From Ensifer sesbaniae (GTDB lineage: Bacteria > Pseudomonadota > Alphaproteobacteria > Rhizobiales > Rhizobiaceae), in NCBI RefSeq assembly GCF_013283665.1, contig NZ_JABEKU010000002.1:1982863-2046862 (forward strand): a stretch of DNA of 64,000 nt, given 5' to 3'. The notes beneath the pieces were generated by a model. The model saw only the letters and a program-made list of their open reading frames with translations. It was not told where the DNA came from and did no database searches. Shown piece by piece: positions 8,781-19,195 of this stretch; within the stretch, counting starts at the first letter, position 1, and the number at the start of each line of letters is the position of its first letter. A program made the translations under genes and the position numbers.

Positions 8781-9443
8781 ATGACCGACGACACGCATCC
8801 GCCGGAAACCAAGCTCACGACGACGAAGCGGCGCTGGGCCGCGGACGGCAAGTTCCTGACCGGACGGATCGCCCGACCGGAAGACGAACGCCTGCCGCCC
8901 GGTCAGCATCTGGTCAAGGATTGGCCGGTGCTCGACCTCGGTCAGCAGCCGATCATTCCGACGGAAAGCTGGCGGCTCGAAATCACCGGCCTTGCCGAGC
9001 ATCCCTTATCGCTCGCCTGGGCCGACTTCAAGGCGTTGCCGCAGAGTGACAGGCTCTCGGACATGCACTGCGTCACCACCTGGTCGCGCTATGACAACCG
9101 CTGGCAGGGTGTCGCGACGCGTGATCTGCTGGATCATGTCATGCCGAAGCCCGAAGCGAGCCATGTCATGCTCACGAGCTATGACGGCTATACGACCAAC
9201 CTGCCGCTCGAAGACTTCGCCGCCGAGGATGCGATCCTGGCGACGGACTGGGAGGGGCAGCCGATCAGCCGCACCCATGGCGGGCCGATGCGGCTCATAG
9301 TTCCGCACCTCTATTTGTGGAAGAGCGCCAAATGGCTGACGCGCATCGATTTTCGCGCCAGAGACGCCGCAGGGTTCTGGGAGAAGAACGGCTACCACAT
9401 GCGCGGCGACCCGTGGCGCGAGGAGCGCTATTCCGACGACTGA
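8781..9443 (+). CDS. Sulfite-oxidase-like molybdopterin oxidoreductase
   Basis: This 220-aa single-domain protein belongs to the oxidoreductase molybdopterin-binding family (sulfite oxidase/YedY fold). The molybdenum-ligating Cys is expected in the motif SDMHCVTTWSRYDNRW (about residues 92-107). THGGPMRLIVPHLYLWKSAKW is the second conserved block. It has no Tat signal peptide and no dimerisation domain, unlike MsrP/YedY and true sulfite oxidases, so it is probably cytoplasmic. The substrate is unknown. It stands alone after pcaR with its own upstream region. Confidence 0.85.
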   Translation: MTDDTHPPETKLTTTKRRWAADGKFLTGRIARPEDERLPPGQHLVKDWPVLDLGQQPIIPTESWRLEITGLAEHPLSLAWADFKALPQSDRLSDMHCVTTWSRYDNRWQGVATRDLLDHVMPKPEASHVMLTSYDGYTTNLPLEDFAAEDAILATDWEGQPISRTHGGPMRLIVPHLYLWKSAKWLTRIDFRARDAAGFWEKNGYHMRGDPWREERYSDD

Positions 9444-9560
9444 TATCTTCGCCGCCTCCCAAGGCTTTTCCGGATCCATCAGCGACTGCAGGCCCGCGGG
9501 CTGGTAGCGCCAGAAGAGCTCGATGCCGTCTGAATGGACGGCCCATCCTTCCGGCCTTCC
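9443..9560 (-). pseudogene. Possible gene remnant, unrecognised
   Basis: Read on the minus strand, this stretch gives a protein-like segment (SDGIELFWRYQPAGLQSLMD, then PEKPWEAAKIS) with no start codon or full domain around it. The frame continues into the antisense of the sulfite-oxidase-like gene. It may be the tail of a lost gene. No family is recognised. Confidence 0.25.
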
Positions 9561-9627
9561 GCAATGCTCCCGTAATCCGCTCCCCCCAAAGTTCGGCAAC
9601 AACGTTTTCAAACAAGCGCGGTTGTCG

Positions 9628-9861
9628 ATGCGATTGGTCGTCTTGCCAATGTGGATGATGCTGTTCGGCGCGGGTGCAGGCCATGCCGACGACAAAGGAC
9701 TGTGGATTGCGAACGATCCGCAACGCAGCACACAGCATCTGTACGATCCCTGTCGTGATGGTCGGCTCTGCTCGAACGCTACATCTCCCTACAAGCGACG
9801 CTGGTCGATGTCGGAGGAAGGTGTTCGCCCAATTCTCGGCTGCCCAAGCCGAGGCTCGTGA
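9628..9861 (+). CDS. Possible small secreted protein, uncertain
   Basis: This 77-codon frame starts with a plausible signal peptide (MRLVVLPMWMMLFGAGAGHA) followed by DDKGLWIANDPQRSTQHLYD and two cysteines (CRDGRLC). No Shine-Dalgarno is obvious and the C-terminus is of low quality. It could be a small exported protein or the 5' remnant of a longer gene. The remainder of the 467-bp spacer between 9443 and 9911 shows nothing coding. Confidence 0.25.
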   Translation: MRLVVLPMWMMLFGAGAGHADDKGLWIANDPQRSTQHLYDPCRDGRLCSNATSPYKRRWSMSEEGVRPILGCPSRGS

Positions 9862-9871
9862 TCGCATGGAT

Positions 9872-9901
9872 GCCGTACCCAGTCGTTCGGCTAGGTACGG
9901 C
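9872..9901. terminator. Inverted repeat at the 3' end of the NCS1 permease gene
   Basis: Perfect 8-bp arms GCCGTACC (9872-9879) and GGTACGGC (9894-9901) with a 14-bp loop lie 10 bp beyond the permease stop codon. There is no T-run on either strand, so termination by this hairpin alone is uncertain. Confidence 0.4.
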
Positions 9902-9910
9902 GTTGGACAG

Positions 9911-11359
9911 CTAGGAGGCAAAGGCCGGCTTGCGCGCGCCGATCCTCAGTACGTAGTAGATAGCCCCACCGATCGCGACACCGAAGAACCAGCCATAGGT
10001 TCCCCACCAGGCCGGAAGGACATTCGTGAATGTCGGCAGGATCGACGAAAACAGGGCGCCGAACGCAAAGGCGATAAAGGCGTTGCTATGCCATCCGCTC
10101 TTGAAGCGGAATTCGCCATCCTCATGGTAGAGCGCTTCGACGTTGAGCTGGGCTCTGCGGATCAGATAGTAGTCGACCATCATCACCCCGAAGATCGGCC
10201 CCATTGTCGAACCGATGAAGTTGACGAAATGCGCGGCTCCCGTTTCCCACGGCGCGAAGGGATAAAGGATGAGGGCGATCAGGGCCGCAATGTAGCCGCC
10301 GCGCTTGAAGGTGATCTGCCGCGGAAAGACATTGGCGAAGTCGAAGGCGGGCGATACGAAATTCGCCACGACGTTGATGCCGAGCGTTGCCACGGCAAAG
10401 GTCAAGGCCGCGAGCAATGCCAGGAACCAGCTTTCGAATTTCGCCGAGATCTGATCCGGATGCAGCAGCACCTCGCCATAGACGGCAAAGGCCGCCGTCG
10501 TCGTCACGCCCGCGACCAGGCAGAAGGCGAGGAGGTTGATCGGCAAGCCCCAGAGATTGCCCTTGCGCAGCGTCTTCTCGTCCGTCGCATAGCGCGAGAA
10601 GTCGCAGAAGTTCAGATAGAGCGCGGCGAAATAGGTGATCCAGGTGGCAGCGACCGCCGCAAGCGCCGGGAAGGTGCCGGGCTCCCAGGGTACGCCCGCA
10701 TCCTTGGTCTTTTCGATGAGCACATCGCGCGGGATTTCCGAGCCGAAGGAGAAGGTTCCGGATTTGACGATTAGATAGACGGCGAGGATCAGCATCATCA
10801 CCCAGACGGCGGGGCCGGCCCAGTCCTGGAATTTTCGAACGGTCTCCATGCCGCGCTGGATGATCAGCAATTGCAGCGACCAGACGACGACATAGCAGAT
10901 GACCTCGAGCGTCGAGTGGCCGAGCATGTGGCTGTTCTGGTGAAACGCCAGCATACTTTCGTTGCGGACGAGAAGCGCGACGATCGCGCCTGAGGCGGCG
11001 GCCGTCTGCGCGCCATACCAGAAGCAGGCGACGACCGCGCGTACGAGTGCCGGAACGTTGGCACCGAACGTCCCGAAGGAGGCGCGGGCGAGCACGGGGA
11101 AGGGCACGCCGGTGCGCACGCCCGCATTGCCGACGAGGCTCATCAGGAAGAAGATCACCAGCGACCCGATGCCGATCGCGATGACGAAGTTTATGAAGCT
11201 GCCGCAGAGCAGGAACAGGCTCGCTGCGAGGTAATAGCCCCACAGGCTATGTACGTCGGATGTCCACACATTGAAGATGCTGAAAGCGCCCCACCGGCGC
11301 TCCTCGGCCGGTGCCAGATCCTCGTTGTACAACGAGGGCGACGGATCGCGTACTGCCAT
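9911..11359 (-). CDS. NCS1-family nucleobase/allantoin:cation symporter
   Basis: This 482-aa integral membrane protein has about 12 hydrophobic segments and belongs to the NCS1 family that imports cytosine, uracil, hydantoin, allantoin or thiamine-like compounds. The N-terminal signature (SLYNEDLAPAEERRWGAFSI, then NVWTSDVHSLWGYYLAASLF) is typical. The start at 11359 (MAVRDPSPSLYNEDLAP) has GGAGGA just upstream; the longer reading adds about 57 unconserved residues. No purine, pyrimidine or allantoin catabolic gene is adjacent, so the substrate is open. It diverges from vapBC. Confidence 0.9.
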   Translation of the reverse strand: MAVRDPSPSLYNEDLAPAEERRWGAFSIFNVWTSDVHSLWGYYLAASLFLLCGSFINFVIAIGIGSLVIFFLMSLVGNAGVRTGVPFPVLARASFGTFGANVPALVRAVVACFWYGAQTAAASGAIVALLVRNESMLAFHQNSHMLGHSTLEVICYVVVWSLQLLIIQRGMETVRKFQDWAGPAVWVMMLILAVYLIVKSGTFSFGSEIPRDVLIEKTKDAGVPWEPGTFPALAAVAATWITYFAALYLNFCDFSRYATDEKTLRKGNLWGLPINLLAFCLVAGVTTTAAFAVYGEVLLHPDQISAKFESWFLALLAALTFAVATLGINVVANFVSPAFDFANVFPRQITFKRGGYIAALIALILYPFAPWETGAAHFVNFIGSTMGPIFGVMMVDYYLIRRAQLNVEALYHEDGEFRFKSGWHSNAFIAFAFGALFSSILPTFTNVLPAWWGTYGWFFGVAIGGAIYYVLRIGARKPAFAS

Positions 11360-11508
11360 GTCTTCCTCCGTATATCCTCCGGGTCCCCCTCGGACCCGAG
11401 CATTGATTCTGCTCCCGTTTTGAGTCGTTGCAAAAGTCTTTTTGCCGTCGCCCGGTCGCGTGGCAGCTACGGCAACGGCGCGGGCGCGGCAGCGAAATCT
11501 GTATACTC

Positions 11509-11558
11509 TTGATATATCCCGAAGCGGCAATCATATTGGATATACACGAGGTATATCC
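11509..11558 (+). promoter_or_regulatory. vapBC promoter and autoregulatory operator
   Basis: A sigma-70-like promoter (TTGATA at 11509-11514, 17-bp spacer, CATATT at 11532-11537) runs into a perfect 7-bp inverted repeat GGATATA (11538-11544) / TATATCC (11552-11558). A further TATATCC at 11513-11519 overlaps the -35 region. The repeats lie 12 bp upstream of vapB, as expected for VapB or VapBC binding and autorepression. Confidence 0.65.
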
Positions 11559-11569
11559 CGGAGGCGGTT

Positions 11570-11803
11570 ATGGCGGAACAAGGTGCCGTTTTTCGGAGCA
11601 ATCGTAGTCAGGCGGTTCGGCTGCCCAAGGCCGTCGCGCTGCCTGATGATGTTAAACGTGTCGATATTGTTGCGGTAGGGCGAGCGCGGATCATAACGCC
11701 TGCCGGCGAGTCGTGGGACAGTTGGTTCGACGGTCAGGCTGCAACGGCCGATTTCATGTCAGCGAGAGAGCAGCCGGCACCCCAGGAGCGCGAGGCTCTC
11801 TGA
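11570..11803 (+). CDS. vapB: VapB-type antitoxin (AbrB/SpoVT fold)
   Basis: This 77-aa protein begins with a swapped-hairpin DNA-binding domain (GAVFRSNRSQAVRLPKAVAL), the mark of VapB/MazE-like antitoxins. Its acidic, flexible C-terminal half (ESWDSWFDGQAATADFMS) is the part expected to wrap around and inhibit the toxin. It overlaps vapC by one base at TGATG, giving translational coupling. Inverted repeats directly upstream fit autorepression. Confidence 0.9.
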   Translation: MAEQGAVFRSNRSQAVRLPKAVALPDDVKRVDIVAVGRARIITPAGESWDSWFDGQAATADFMSAREQPAPQEREAL

Positions 11804-12213
11804 TGCTGAAATATATGCTCGACACCAATATCTGCATTTTTACGGTCAAGAACCGGCCGCAGCCGGTGCGAGAGGCGTTCAACAGGCACCACGGCCAACT
11901 ATGCATCAGCTCGATCACGCTCATGGAATTGATCTATGGCGCGGAGAGATCGGCGATGCCTGAACAGAACCTGCCCGTAATCGAAGGCCTTTCGGCACGT
12001 CTGGAGGTCCTCAGCTATGATCAGGCAGCAGCGAGCCACAGCGGCCAGTTGCGCGCCGAGCTTGCGCGCACCAGCACGCCGATCGGTCCTTACGATCAAT
12101 TGATTGCCGGCCACGCGCGATCGCAGGGGCTGATACTGGTGACAAACAACCGACGCGAATTCGATCGGGTGCCAGGCCTTCGCGTCGAGGATTGGACTGT
12201 TCCGGCGCCGTGA
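11803..12213 (+). CDS. vapC: VapC-type toxin, PIN-domain ribonuclease
   Basis: This 136-aa PIN-domain nuclease starts MLKYMLDTNICIF, with the first catalytic Asp in LDTN. The conserved Glu is in ITLMELIYGAE, and further acidic residues are in PIGPYDQLIAGHARSQG and TNNRREFDRVPGL. All four catalytic acidic positions appear intact. VapC toxins cut RNA (initiator tRNA, or rRNA in some) and are held inactive by VapB. A longer in-frame start at 11713 overlaps vapB and is unlikely. The pair lies between the NCS1 permease and pobR. Confidence 0.92.
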   Translation: MLKYMLDTNICIFTVKNRPQPVREAFNRHHGQLCISSITLMELIYGAERSAMPEQNLPVIEGLSARLEVLSYDQAAASHSGQLRAELARTSTPIGPYDQLIAGHARSQGLILVTNNRREFDRVPGLRVEDWTVPAP

Positions 12214-12243
12214 CGCGAAACCCGACGAAACTGCGTCGCGTTA

Positions 12244-13131
12244 CTACGCACCAAGTCTCTCCCGCTCGGCGAGCCGCCATGCACGCGGCGTCATGCCGGT
12301 GTGGCGCAGGAAGAAGCGGGAGAAATAGGCAGGATCGGCAAAGCCGAGGCGGAAGCTGATTTCCTGCACGCTGGCGCGGGTAAAGACCAGCTCGCGCCGC
12401 GCCTCGCCGACAAGCTTTCGCGAGATGATCTCGTGGGCGCTGAGGCCGATGATGGCGCGCGTGATGCGGTTGAGATGGGTCGGCGACAGACCAAGTTCGC
12501 GGGCATAGGCTGCGGCTGGCCAGTGCGAGCGGTGGTGTTGCTGCAGGAGCGCCTGGAAGCGCTGGACCCGCTGTTCGTTTTCGCTATCGGCCGTATCGTC
12601 CCGCTCGTCGCTTGCCTCGTCGAGACGCGCCGTCAGCGTCAGGGCCGAGGTCAGATAGGCATCCAAAAGGTCGGCGCGATTGCTGCGGTTGGTTTCCCAT
12701 TCCCTGGCCAGGCGGGTGAGGGTTGCTGCGATGTAGGCCGCATCCTCGCGGTCGTCGAGCCGGGTCAGATGCGGGCTGGCCAGCCATGCACCGAGACGGC
12801 TGCGTTCGCCGGGAGATGTCTTGAGATGCGAGGCCGGGATGGTGAAGACGAAGCCGTCGATGTCGCGTGAGAAGCGGAAGCCGTGGCTGAGCGCCGGTGG
12901 AACCATGATCACGGCCGGAGGCTCTATGGCATGCACCGCGTCGCCAAAGACGGCGTCGCCGGAACCGGCGGCAATGTACAAGATCTGGAAGAAGCTCTCG
13001 TGGCGATGGAGCCCGATCTCCCAATGATAGAGGCTGCTGCGTGACGGAATCGTCTCGCAATGCAGCCAGAAATCCGGCCGCTCGCCGATCCTTTCGCCAT
13101 AGAGGTCATAGGTCGGAACCGTCCTCTTCAT
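12244..13131 (-). CDS. pobR: AraC-family regulator of pobA
   Basis: This 295-aa AraC/XylS regulator has an N-terminal cupin-like sensing domain (HRHESFFQILYIAAGSGDAV) and a C-terminal double helix-turn-helix (YARELGLSPTHLNRITRAI; SVQEISFRLGFADPAYFSRF). It is divergent from pobA with a 128-bp spacer, the arrangement of PobR activators that respond to 4-hydroxybenzoate. The start at 13131 (MKRTVPTYDLYGERIGERP) matches the usual PobR N-terminus. Function is from context and family; the effector is inferred. Confidence 0.87.
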   Translation of the reverse strand: MKRTVPTYDLYGERIGERPDFWLHCETIPSRSSLYHWEIGLHRHESFFQILYIAAGSGDAVFGDAVHAIEPPAVIMVPPALSHGFRFSRDIDGFVFTIPASHLKTSPGERSRLGAWLASPHLTRLDDREDAAYIAATLTRLAREWETNRSNRADLLDAYLTSALTLTARLDEASDERDDTADSENEQRVQRFQALLQQHHRSHWPAAAYARELGLSPTHLNRITRAIIGLSAHEIISRKLVGEARRELVFTRASVQEISFRLGFADPAYFSRFFLRHTGMTPRAWRLAERERLGA

Positions 13132-13190
13132 CTCACGTATCCCAAAGCCATGTTCGATTTGTGCAATTTCATGGCGGATTTGTCCATTGA

Positions 13191-14968
<1,778 letters not shown>

Positions 14969-15041
14969 GGATCACCAATTCTGTCGGGACAGCAATCTGG
15001 GTTGCAGACCGAAGCTTGTAAAGCCGCAGCCGCGCGCAGTC

Positions 15042-15956
15042 TCAGATTGCATCCATCGCCAGCCGCATATCCTGGACCGTGGCGCGGGTCGCCTCGACAT
15101 AGGCGTCGACTAGGTGACGGTTTCTCGTATCGCGCAGCCAGCAGAGGCTGAGATCCGATGCGATGCTGGGGAGGAAGGGTTTGATCGTCAGCCGGTCGCG
15201 CTGGCCAAAGGCGAATACCGGATCGACGATGGCGATCCCCAATCCATTGGCGACCATTTCACACACCGCCGGCGCAAGGGTCGCGTCCATGATGTAGTTC
15301 AGGCGGGTGCCGTAGCTATCGAGTGTGCTTTCGATCTTCTGCCGGATGCGGTTGTCCGCGGCAAAGCCGATATAGGGTTCGCCGTGGATGTCGCCGGGCA
15401 CGATCTCCTGTTTCGCAGCGAAGCGATGATCGCGCGGCGCGATGCAGACGAGGTCTCCGCCGCGGAGCGGAACGCACTCGATATAGGGGTTGTCCGTATT
15501 GCGGTTGATCAGGCCGATATCCACCTGCTTGGACAGAAGCCATTCGACGATGAACTGCGAACTGCGGATCACCACCGAGATGTAGGCATCGCCGTGCCGG
15601 GCGAGAAAGCGCTTGTTGGTGTGGCTGATGAAGAGGCCGGAAAGCGCCGGCATCACGCCGAGCGAGATCTGCCCGAGTTCCTCGCGCCGGATCAGGTCGA
15701 CGGCACGCTCGATCTGCTTGATGCCGGCAAACACTCGATCGATTTCCTTGTAGAGCCGCATCCCATGCTCCGAAGGAATGAGCCGCCCCTTGATGCGATC
15801 GAACAGTTCAAGTTCCGTATCTTCTTCGAGATGCGCCAGGAGCTTGCTCACCGCGGGCTGCGAGATATGCAGGACTTCCGCGGCACGGCTGACAGTGCCG
15901 CATTCGATCACGGCTTTGAGAGCCTCGATTTGTCGCAGGTTCGGTGCGCGCTTCAT
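15042..15956 (-). CDS. LysR-family transcriptional regulator
   Basis: This 304-aa LysR regulator has an N-terminal helix-turn-helix (GTVSRAAEVLHISQPAVSKL) and a periplasmic-binding-protein-like effector domain. It is close in style to the NocR/OccR-type regulators that control opine uptake, and is divergent from a collapsed ABC operon leading to an opine-dehydrogenase-like gene; control of that locus is inferred. ATG 15956 (MKRAPNLRQIEALKAV) is preferred over GTG 15971. The 300-bp upstream spacer contains several palindromes. Confidence 0.87.
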   Translation of the reverse strand: MKRAPNLRQIEALKAVIECGTVSRAAEVLHISQPAVSKLLAHLEEDTELELFDRIKGRLIPSEHGMRLYKEIDRVFAGIKQIERAVDLIRREELGQISLGVMPALSGLFISHTNKRFLARHGDAYISVVIRSSQFIVEWLLSKQVDIGLINRNTDNPYIECVPLRGGDLVCIAPRDHRFAAKQEIVPGDIHGEPYIGFAADNRIRQKIESTLDSYGTRLNYIMDATLAPAVCEMVANGLGIAIVDPVFAFGQRDRLTIKPFLPSIASDLSLCWLRDTRNRHLVDAYVEATRATVQDMRLAMDAI

Positions 15957-16135
15957 CCCATAACTTCTCACAGGGCCGACCTGCCTTCACCCTAGCTTTG
16001 CGCGCAGAGGTTGACAATCCAGCTCGCGAGGCCTCTGCAAAATATAGCCCTTCGCGGTTCCGGCTTAGATGTCTAGCTATAACCTTTTGGAATGGGCGCA
16101 GGCTTAAAAACAATTAGACGGGTCAAATTTGCTGC

Positions 16136-16176
16136 GCCTATCTATAGGCAGGCTGCAACCGGATCGATCCGGTTGC
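16136..16176. promoter_or_regulatory. Adjacent palindromes upstream of the collapsed ABC operon
   Basis: Two palindromes lie side by side: GCCTAT-CT-ATAGGC (16136-16149) and a perfect 22-bp palindrome at 16155-16176 whose left arm is GCAACCGGATC. A 10-bp palindrome GCGCATGCGC follows at 16201-16210. They sit in the spacer between the LysR gene and the pseudogene, a natural place for operators. Confidence 0.5.
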
Positions 16177-16256
16177 GCGATTGGCGACAGGACCGGAAGA
16201 GCGCGCATGCGCGCACCGGCGCCATCAAGTCACGCTGGGAGGCGAGCGGAGGAACA

Positions 16257-16895
16257 ATGGTATTCGGGCAGAAAATCAATCGCAGGAACGCGCTCAAGCT
16301 GCTGGGCGCAGGTGGCGCTACGGTGCTCGCCGCGCCCTACATCATTCGATCGGCGCGCGCTGAGGGCTCGGTTCTCAAATCACCACCTATGACAAGTTCC
16401 TGCCGCAGGATTTCATCGAGCAGTTCCAGAAGGACAGCGGCATTGAGGTTCGCGTCCGCCTGACGGACCACCAGGGCAAACAGCACAACCTGCTGACGGC
16501 GGAAGGCGCAAATCCGATGGAACGGCATGACTTTCAAGGCGTCCGCGGGCGCGCTGTCGCCCAAGGCCTGTGACGCGATCTACGTCGTGCTGCGGCCGGA
16601 AGCGATCCAATGTTCGGCAGGCGAACCGGGTGTCGTCAACCGGGTGAAGGGGCGCATCCGCCAGCGCGTTTTCAAGGGCAACCATACATCGCTCAAGGTC
16701 GAATTCGGCGAGGGGCATCTACTCAACGCGCTCGTTTGTCCGAGCGAAGTGGAAAGGCTCGGCCGCGACGACATCTGGGTTGGCTGGTCCTCGGAGGCGA
16801 CCACGCTCATCCGTCCCGCAACGCTTCATGGAAACGACGTCTCGACGGCGCACGTCGGCGACTATCAAATGAAATGGAAAACGACATGCGTGTAG
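16257..16895 (+). pseudogene. Collapsed ABC transporter operon: SBP 5' end fused to ATPase 3' end
   Basis: The left part (16257 to about 16515) encodes a Tat-type signal (NRRNALKLLGAGGATVLAAP) and the start of a solute-binding protein (ITTYDKFLPQDFIEQFQKDS, then RLTDHQGKQHNLLTAEGA). It contains a frameshift between SVL and ITTYDK near 16372-16379. From about 16515 the sequence becomes the C-terminal TOBE region of an ABC ATPase (VVLRPEAIQCS; RQRVFKGNHTSLKV; DDIWVGWSSEATTL) in another frame, ending at 16895. Both parts match the intact importer at 21410-25445. An internal deletion removed the rest of the binding protein, both permeases and most of the ATPase. The residual frame still overlaps the next gene. 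Confidence 0.85.
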
Positions 16896-17995
16896 GTATT
16901 GCGGGTGCTGGCTCTATTGCCTTTGGCACTGCCGCCCTTCTGGAAAAGCTCGGACACAAGGCAACGCTCTGGTCGCCGTCTGGCACGGGAACCCTGGCAC
17001 TTGCCGAGGGGGAAAGCCTGACGGCCGAAGGTGCCGTCAAAGGCACTTTCCTTCCGGCCGTTGCGAAAGGCGCGGAAGATCTGGTCATCGATGCGGATGC
17101 GGTCCTCATCGCGCTGCCGGCCTACGGCCACCGCTTCGTGCTGGATGCGATCGCACCGCATCTGACGGCCGGGCAGGTCGTGATCTTCAGTTCGCATACC
17201 TCGTTCGGAGCGCTTTATCTTTCGTCGCTGCTTGCGGCGCGCGGTATCACCGTGCCGATCGTTGCCTGGGGCACGACGATCGTCAGCGGCCGGAAGCTCG
17301 GCCCGGCGGTCGTGCACGTAAATACGATCCGCAAGCAGGTCGACCTGGCGACCGTTCCCACATCGGAGAGTGCGCGCGGGCATGCGGTCTGCACGGCGCT
17401 GTTCGGCGAACATTTCGTCGACCGCGGCGGCCTGCTGGCCATCGCCCTTTCGAACCTGAACCCGCAAAACCACCTCGGCATCGCGCTCGGCAACATGTCG
17501 CGCATGGAGCGCGGCGAAAGCTGGGTGCAGGCGCAAAACGTCACCCCCAATATCGGCCGCCTTCTGGAGACGCTCGATCGCGAGCGCCTGGCCATAGCCG
17601 AGAAGCTGGACCTGAAGGTGCGCGACATCTTCCAGCATTTCCACCTGTCGTTCCATGTGCCCGTCAGTACCATCTCGCAGATGAACCAGGAAATGTACCA
17701 GGCCGGAAACAACGGCACCGGCCCTGCGACAGCGGACAGCCGCTACGTGACGGAAGATGTCCCCTTCGGCCTGGTAGTCACGGCGCAGCTCGCGCGCCTC
17801 GCTGGCTGCCCGGCGATCCTGCATGAATCAGGCATCCGCATCTTCTCGGCCATGTATGGCCGGGACTTCGAAGGCGAGAACGATCTCTTGCCCGAACTGG
17901 GCCTCGAGCGACTGGGTCTCGAAGGTCTCGACGCCCTGTGTCGCACCGGCTTTCCGCCCATTGCCGCTGCCGATCGAGCCGAGGGACGTGCCTGA
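16886..17995 (+). CDS. Opine (octopine/nopaline)-type NAD(P) dehydrogenase
   Basis: This 369-aa protein has an N-terminal Rossmann domain (MRVGIAGAGSIAFGTAALLE) and the C-terminal NAD/NADP octopine/nopaline dehydrogenase domain, with the conserved block SNLNPQNHLGIALGNMSRME containing the expected catalytic His. The family reversibly joins or splits an amino acid and a keto acid through a secondary amine. ATG 16874 is an alternative start. The gene begins inside the end of the collapsed ATPase frame and ends directly before kbl, so it may be co-transcribed with kbl-tdh. Whether it makes or degrades an opine cannot be read here. Confidence 0.82.
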   Translation: MRVGIAGAGSIAFGTAALLEKLGHKATLWSPSGTGTLALAEGESLTAEGAVKGTFLPAVAKGAEDLVIDADAVLIALPAYGHRFVLDAIAPHLTAGQVVIFSSHTSFGALYLSSLLAARGITVPIVAWGTTIVSGRKLGPAVVHVNTIRKQVDLATVPTSESARGHAVCTALFGEHFVDRGGLLAIALSNLNPQNHLGIALGNMSRMERGESWVQAQNVTPNIGRLLETLDRERLAIAEKLDLKVRDIFQHFHLSFHVPVSTISQMNQEMYQAGNNGTGPATADSRYVTEDVPFGLVVTAQLARLAGCPAILHESGIRIFSAMYGRDFEGENDLLPELGLERLGLEGLDALCRTGFPPIAAADRAEGRA

Positions 17996-19183
17996 ATGAC
18001 CGAACGCTTCCTGTCTCATCTTCGTTCCGAACTCGAGGGCCTGAAGACGGCCGGGCTCTACAAGTCCGAGCGTGTCATCACGTCGAAGCAGGCGGGCGAA
18101 ATCGAGGTCGCCTCGGGCGACCGGGTGCTCAACTTCTGCGCCAACAACTATCTCGGCCTTGCCGACAACGAGGAACTCGCCGAAGCCGGCAAGAAGGCGC
18201 TCGACCGCTACGGCTACGGCATGGCGTCCGTGCGCTTCATCTGCGGCACGCAGGAGGAGCATAAGGCACTTGAGGCGCGCATCTCCTCCTTCCTCGGGAT
18301 GGAAGATACGATCCTCTATTCCTCCTGTTTCGATGCCAATGGTGGCCTGTTCGAGACGCTGCTCGGCGAAGAGGACGCGATCATCTCCGACGCGCTCAAC
18401 CATGCCTCGATCATCGACGGCGTGCGCCTCTCCAAGGCCAAGCGTTTCCGCTATGCCAACAACGACATGGCGGCGCTGGAGGAGGAACTGAAGAAGGCCG
18501 AAGGCAGCCGTTTCAAGCTGATCGCCACCGACGGCGTGTTCTCGATGGACGGCATCATCGCCAATCTCAGAGGGGTCTGCGACCTCGCCGACAAATACGG
18601 CGCCATGGTCATGGTCGACGACAGCCATGCGGTCGGTTTCGTCGGCAGGAACGGTCGCGGCTCGGCGGAGCACTGCGGCGTCGAGGGCCGGATCGACATC
18701 ATCACCGGCACGCTCGGCAAGGCGCTCGGCGGCGCCTCCGGCGGCTATACCTCCGCGAAGGCCGAGATCGTCGACTGGCTCCGGCAGCGTTCACGCCCCT
18801 ATCTGTTCTCCAACACGCTGGCACCGGTGATCGCGGCAGCTTCGCTCAAGGTCTTCGACCTGATCGAGAACGGCGATGCGCTGCGCGAGCGGCTCTATGC
18901 CAATGCGGCGCTGTTCCGCAACGAGATGTCGACGCTCGGCTTCACGCTCGCCGGCGAGGGGCATCCGATCATCCCGGTCATGCTCGGCGATGCGGCACTC
19001 GCCCAGGAGATGGCGGCACGCATGCTGAAGAAGGGCGTCTATGTCATCGGCTTCTCCTTCCCGGTGGTGCCCAAGGGGCAGGCGCGCATCCGCACGCAGA
19101 TGTCGGCGGCGCACAGCGAGAACGACGTGCGCCGGGCAATCGCCGCCTTCGAAGAGGTCGGCCGCGAGCTCGGGGTGATCTGA
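17996..19183 (+). CDS. kbl: 2-amino-3-ketobutyrate CoA ligase (glycine C-acetyltransferase)
   Basis: This 395-aa PLP enzyme of the alpha-oxoamine synthase family cleaves 2-amino-3-ketobutyrate with CoA to glycine and acetyl-CoA. The PLP lysine is in [17 protein letters not shown] and the cofactor Asp/His in [26 protein letters not shown] and [14 protein letters not shown] are typical of Kbl. It starts immediately after the stop of the opine-dehydrogenase-like gene and is followed 12 bp later by tdh, its pathway partner. Confidence 0.95.
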   Translation: MTERFLSHLRSELEGLKTAGLYKSERVITSKQAGEIEVASGDRVLNFCANNYLGLADNEELAEAGKKALDRYGYGMASVRFICGTQEEHKALEARISSFLGMEDTILYSSCFDANGGLFETLLGEEDAIISDALNHASIIDGVRLSKAKRFRYANNDMAALEEELKKAEGSRFKLIATDGVFSMDGIIANLRGVCDLADKYGAMVMVDDSHAVGFVGRNGRGSAEHCGVEGRIDIITGTLGKALGGASGGYTSAKAEIVDWLRQRSRPYLFSNTLAPVIAAASLKVFDLIENGDALRERLYANAALFRNEMSTLGFTLAGEGHPIIPVMLGDAALAQEMAARMLKKGVYVIGFSFPVVPKGQARIRTQMSAAHSENDVRRAIAAFEEVGRELGVI

Positions 19184-19195
19184 GGGGAGAGACTG

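Noticed and set aside
9295-9921. 208-codon minus-strand frame between the sulfite-oxidase-like gene and the NCS1 permease
   Set aside because: Arg/Ala-rich with no domain; only a short stretch in a different frame looked protein-like and is listed as a remnant.
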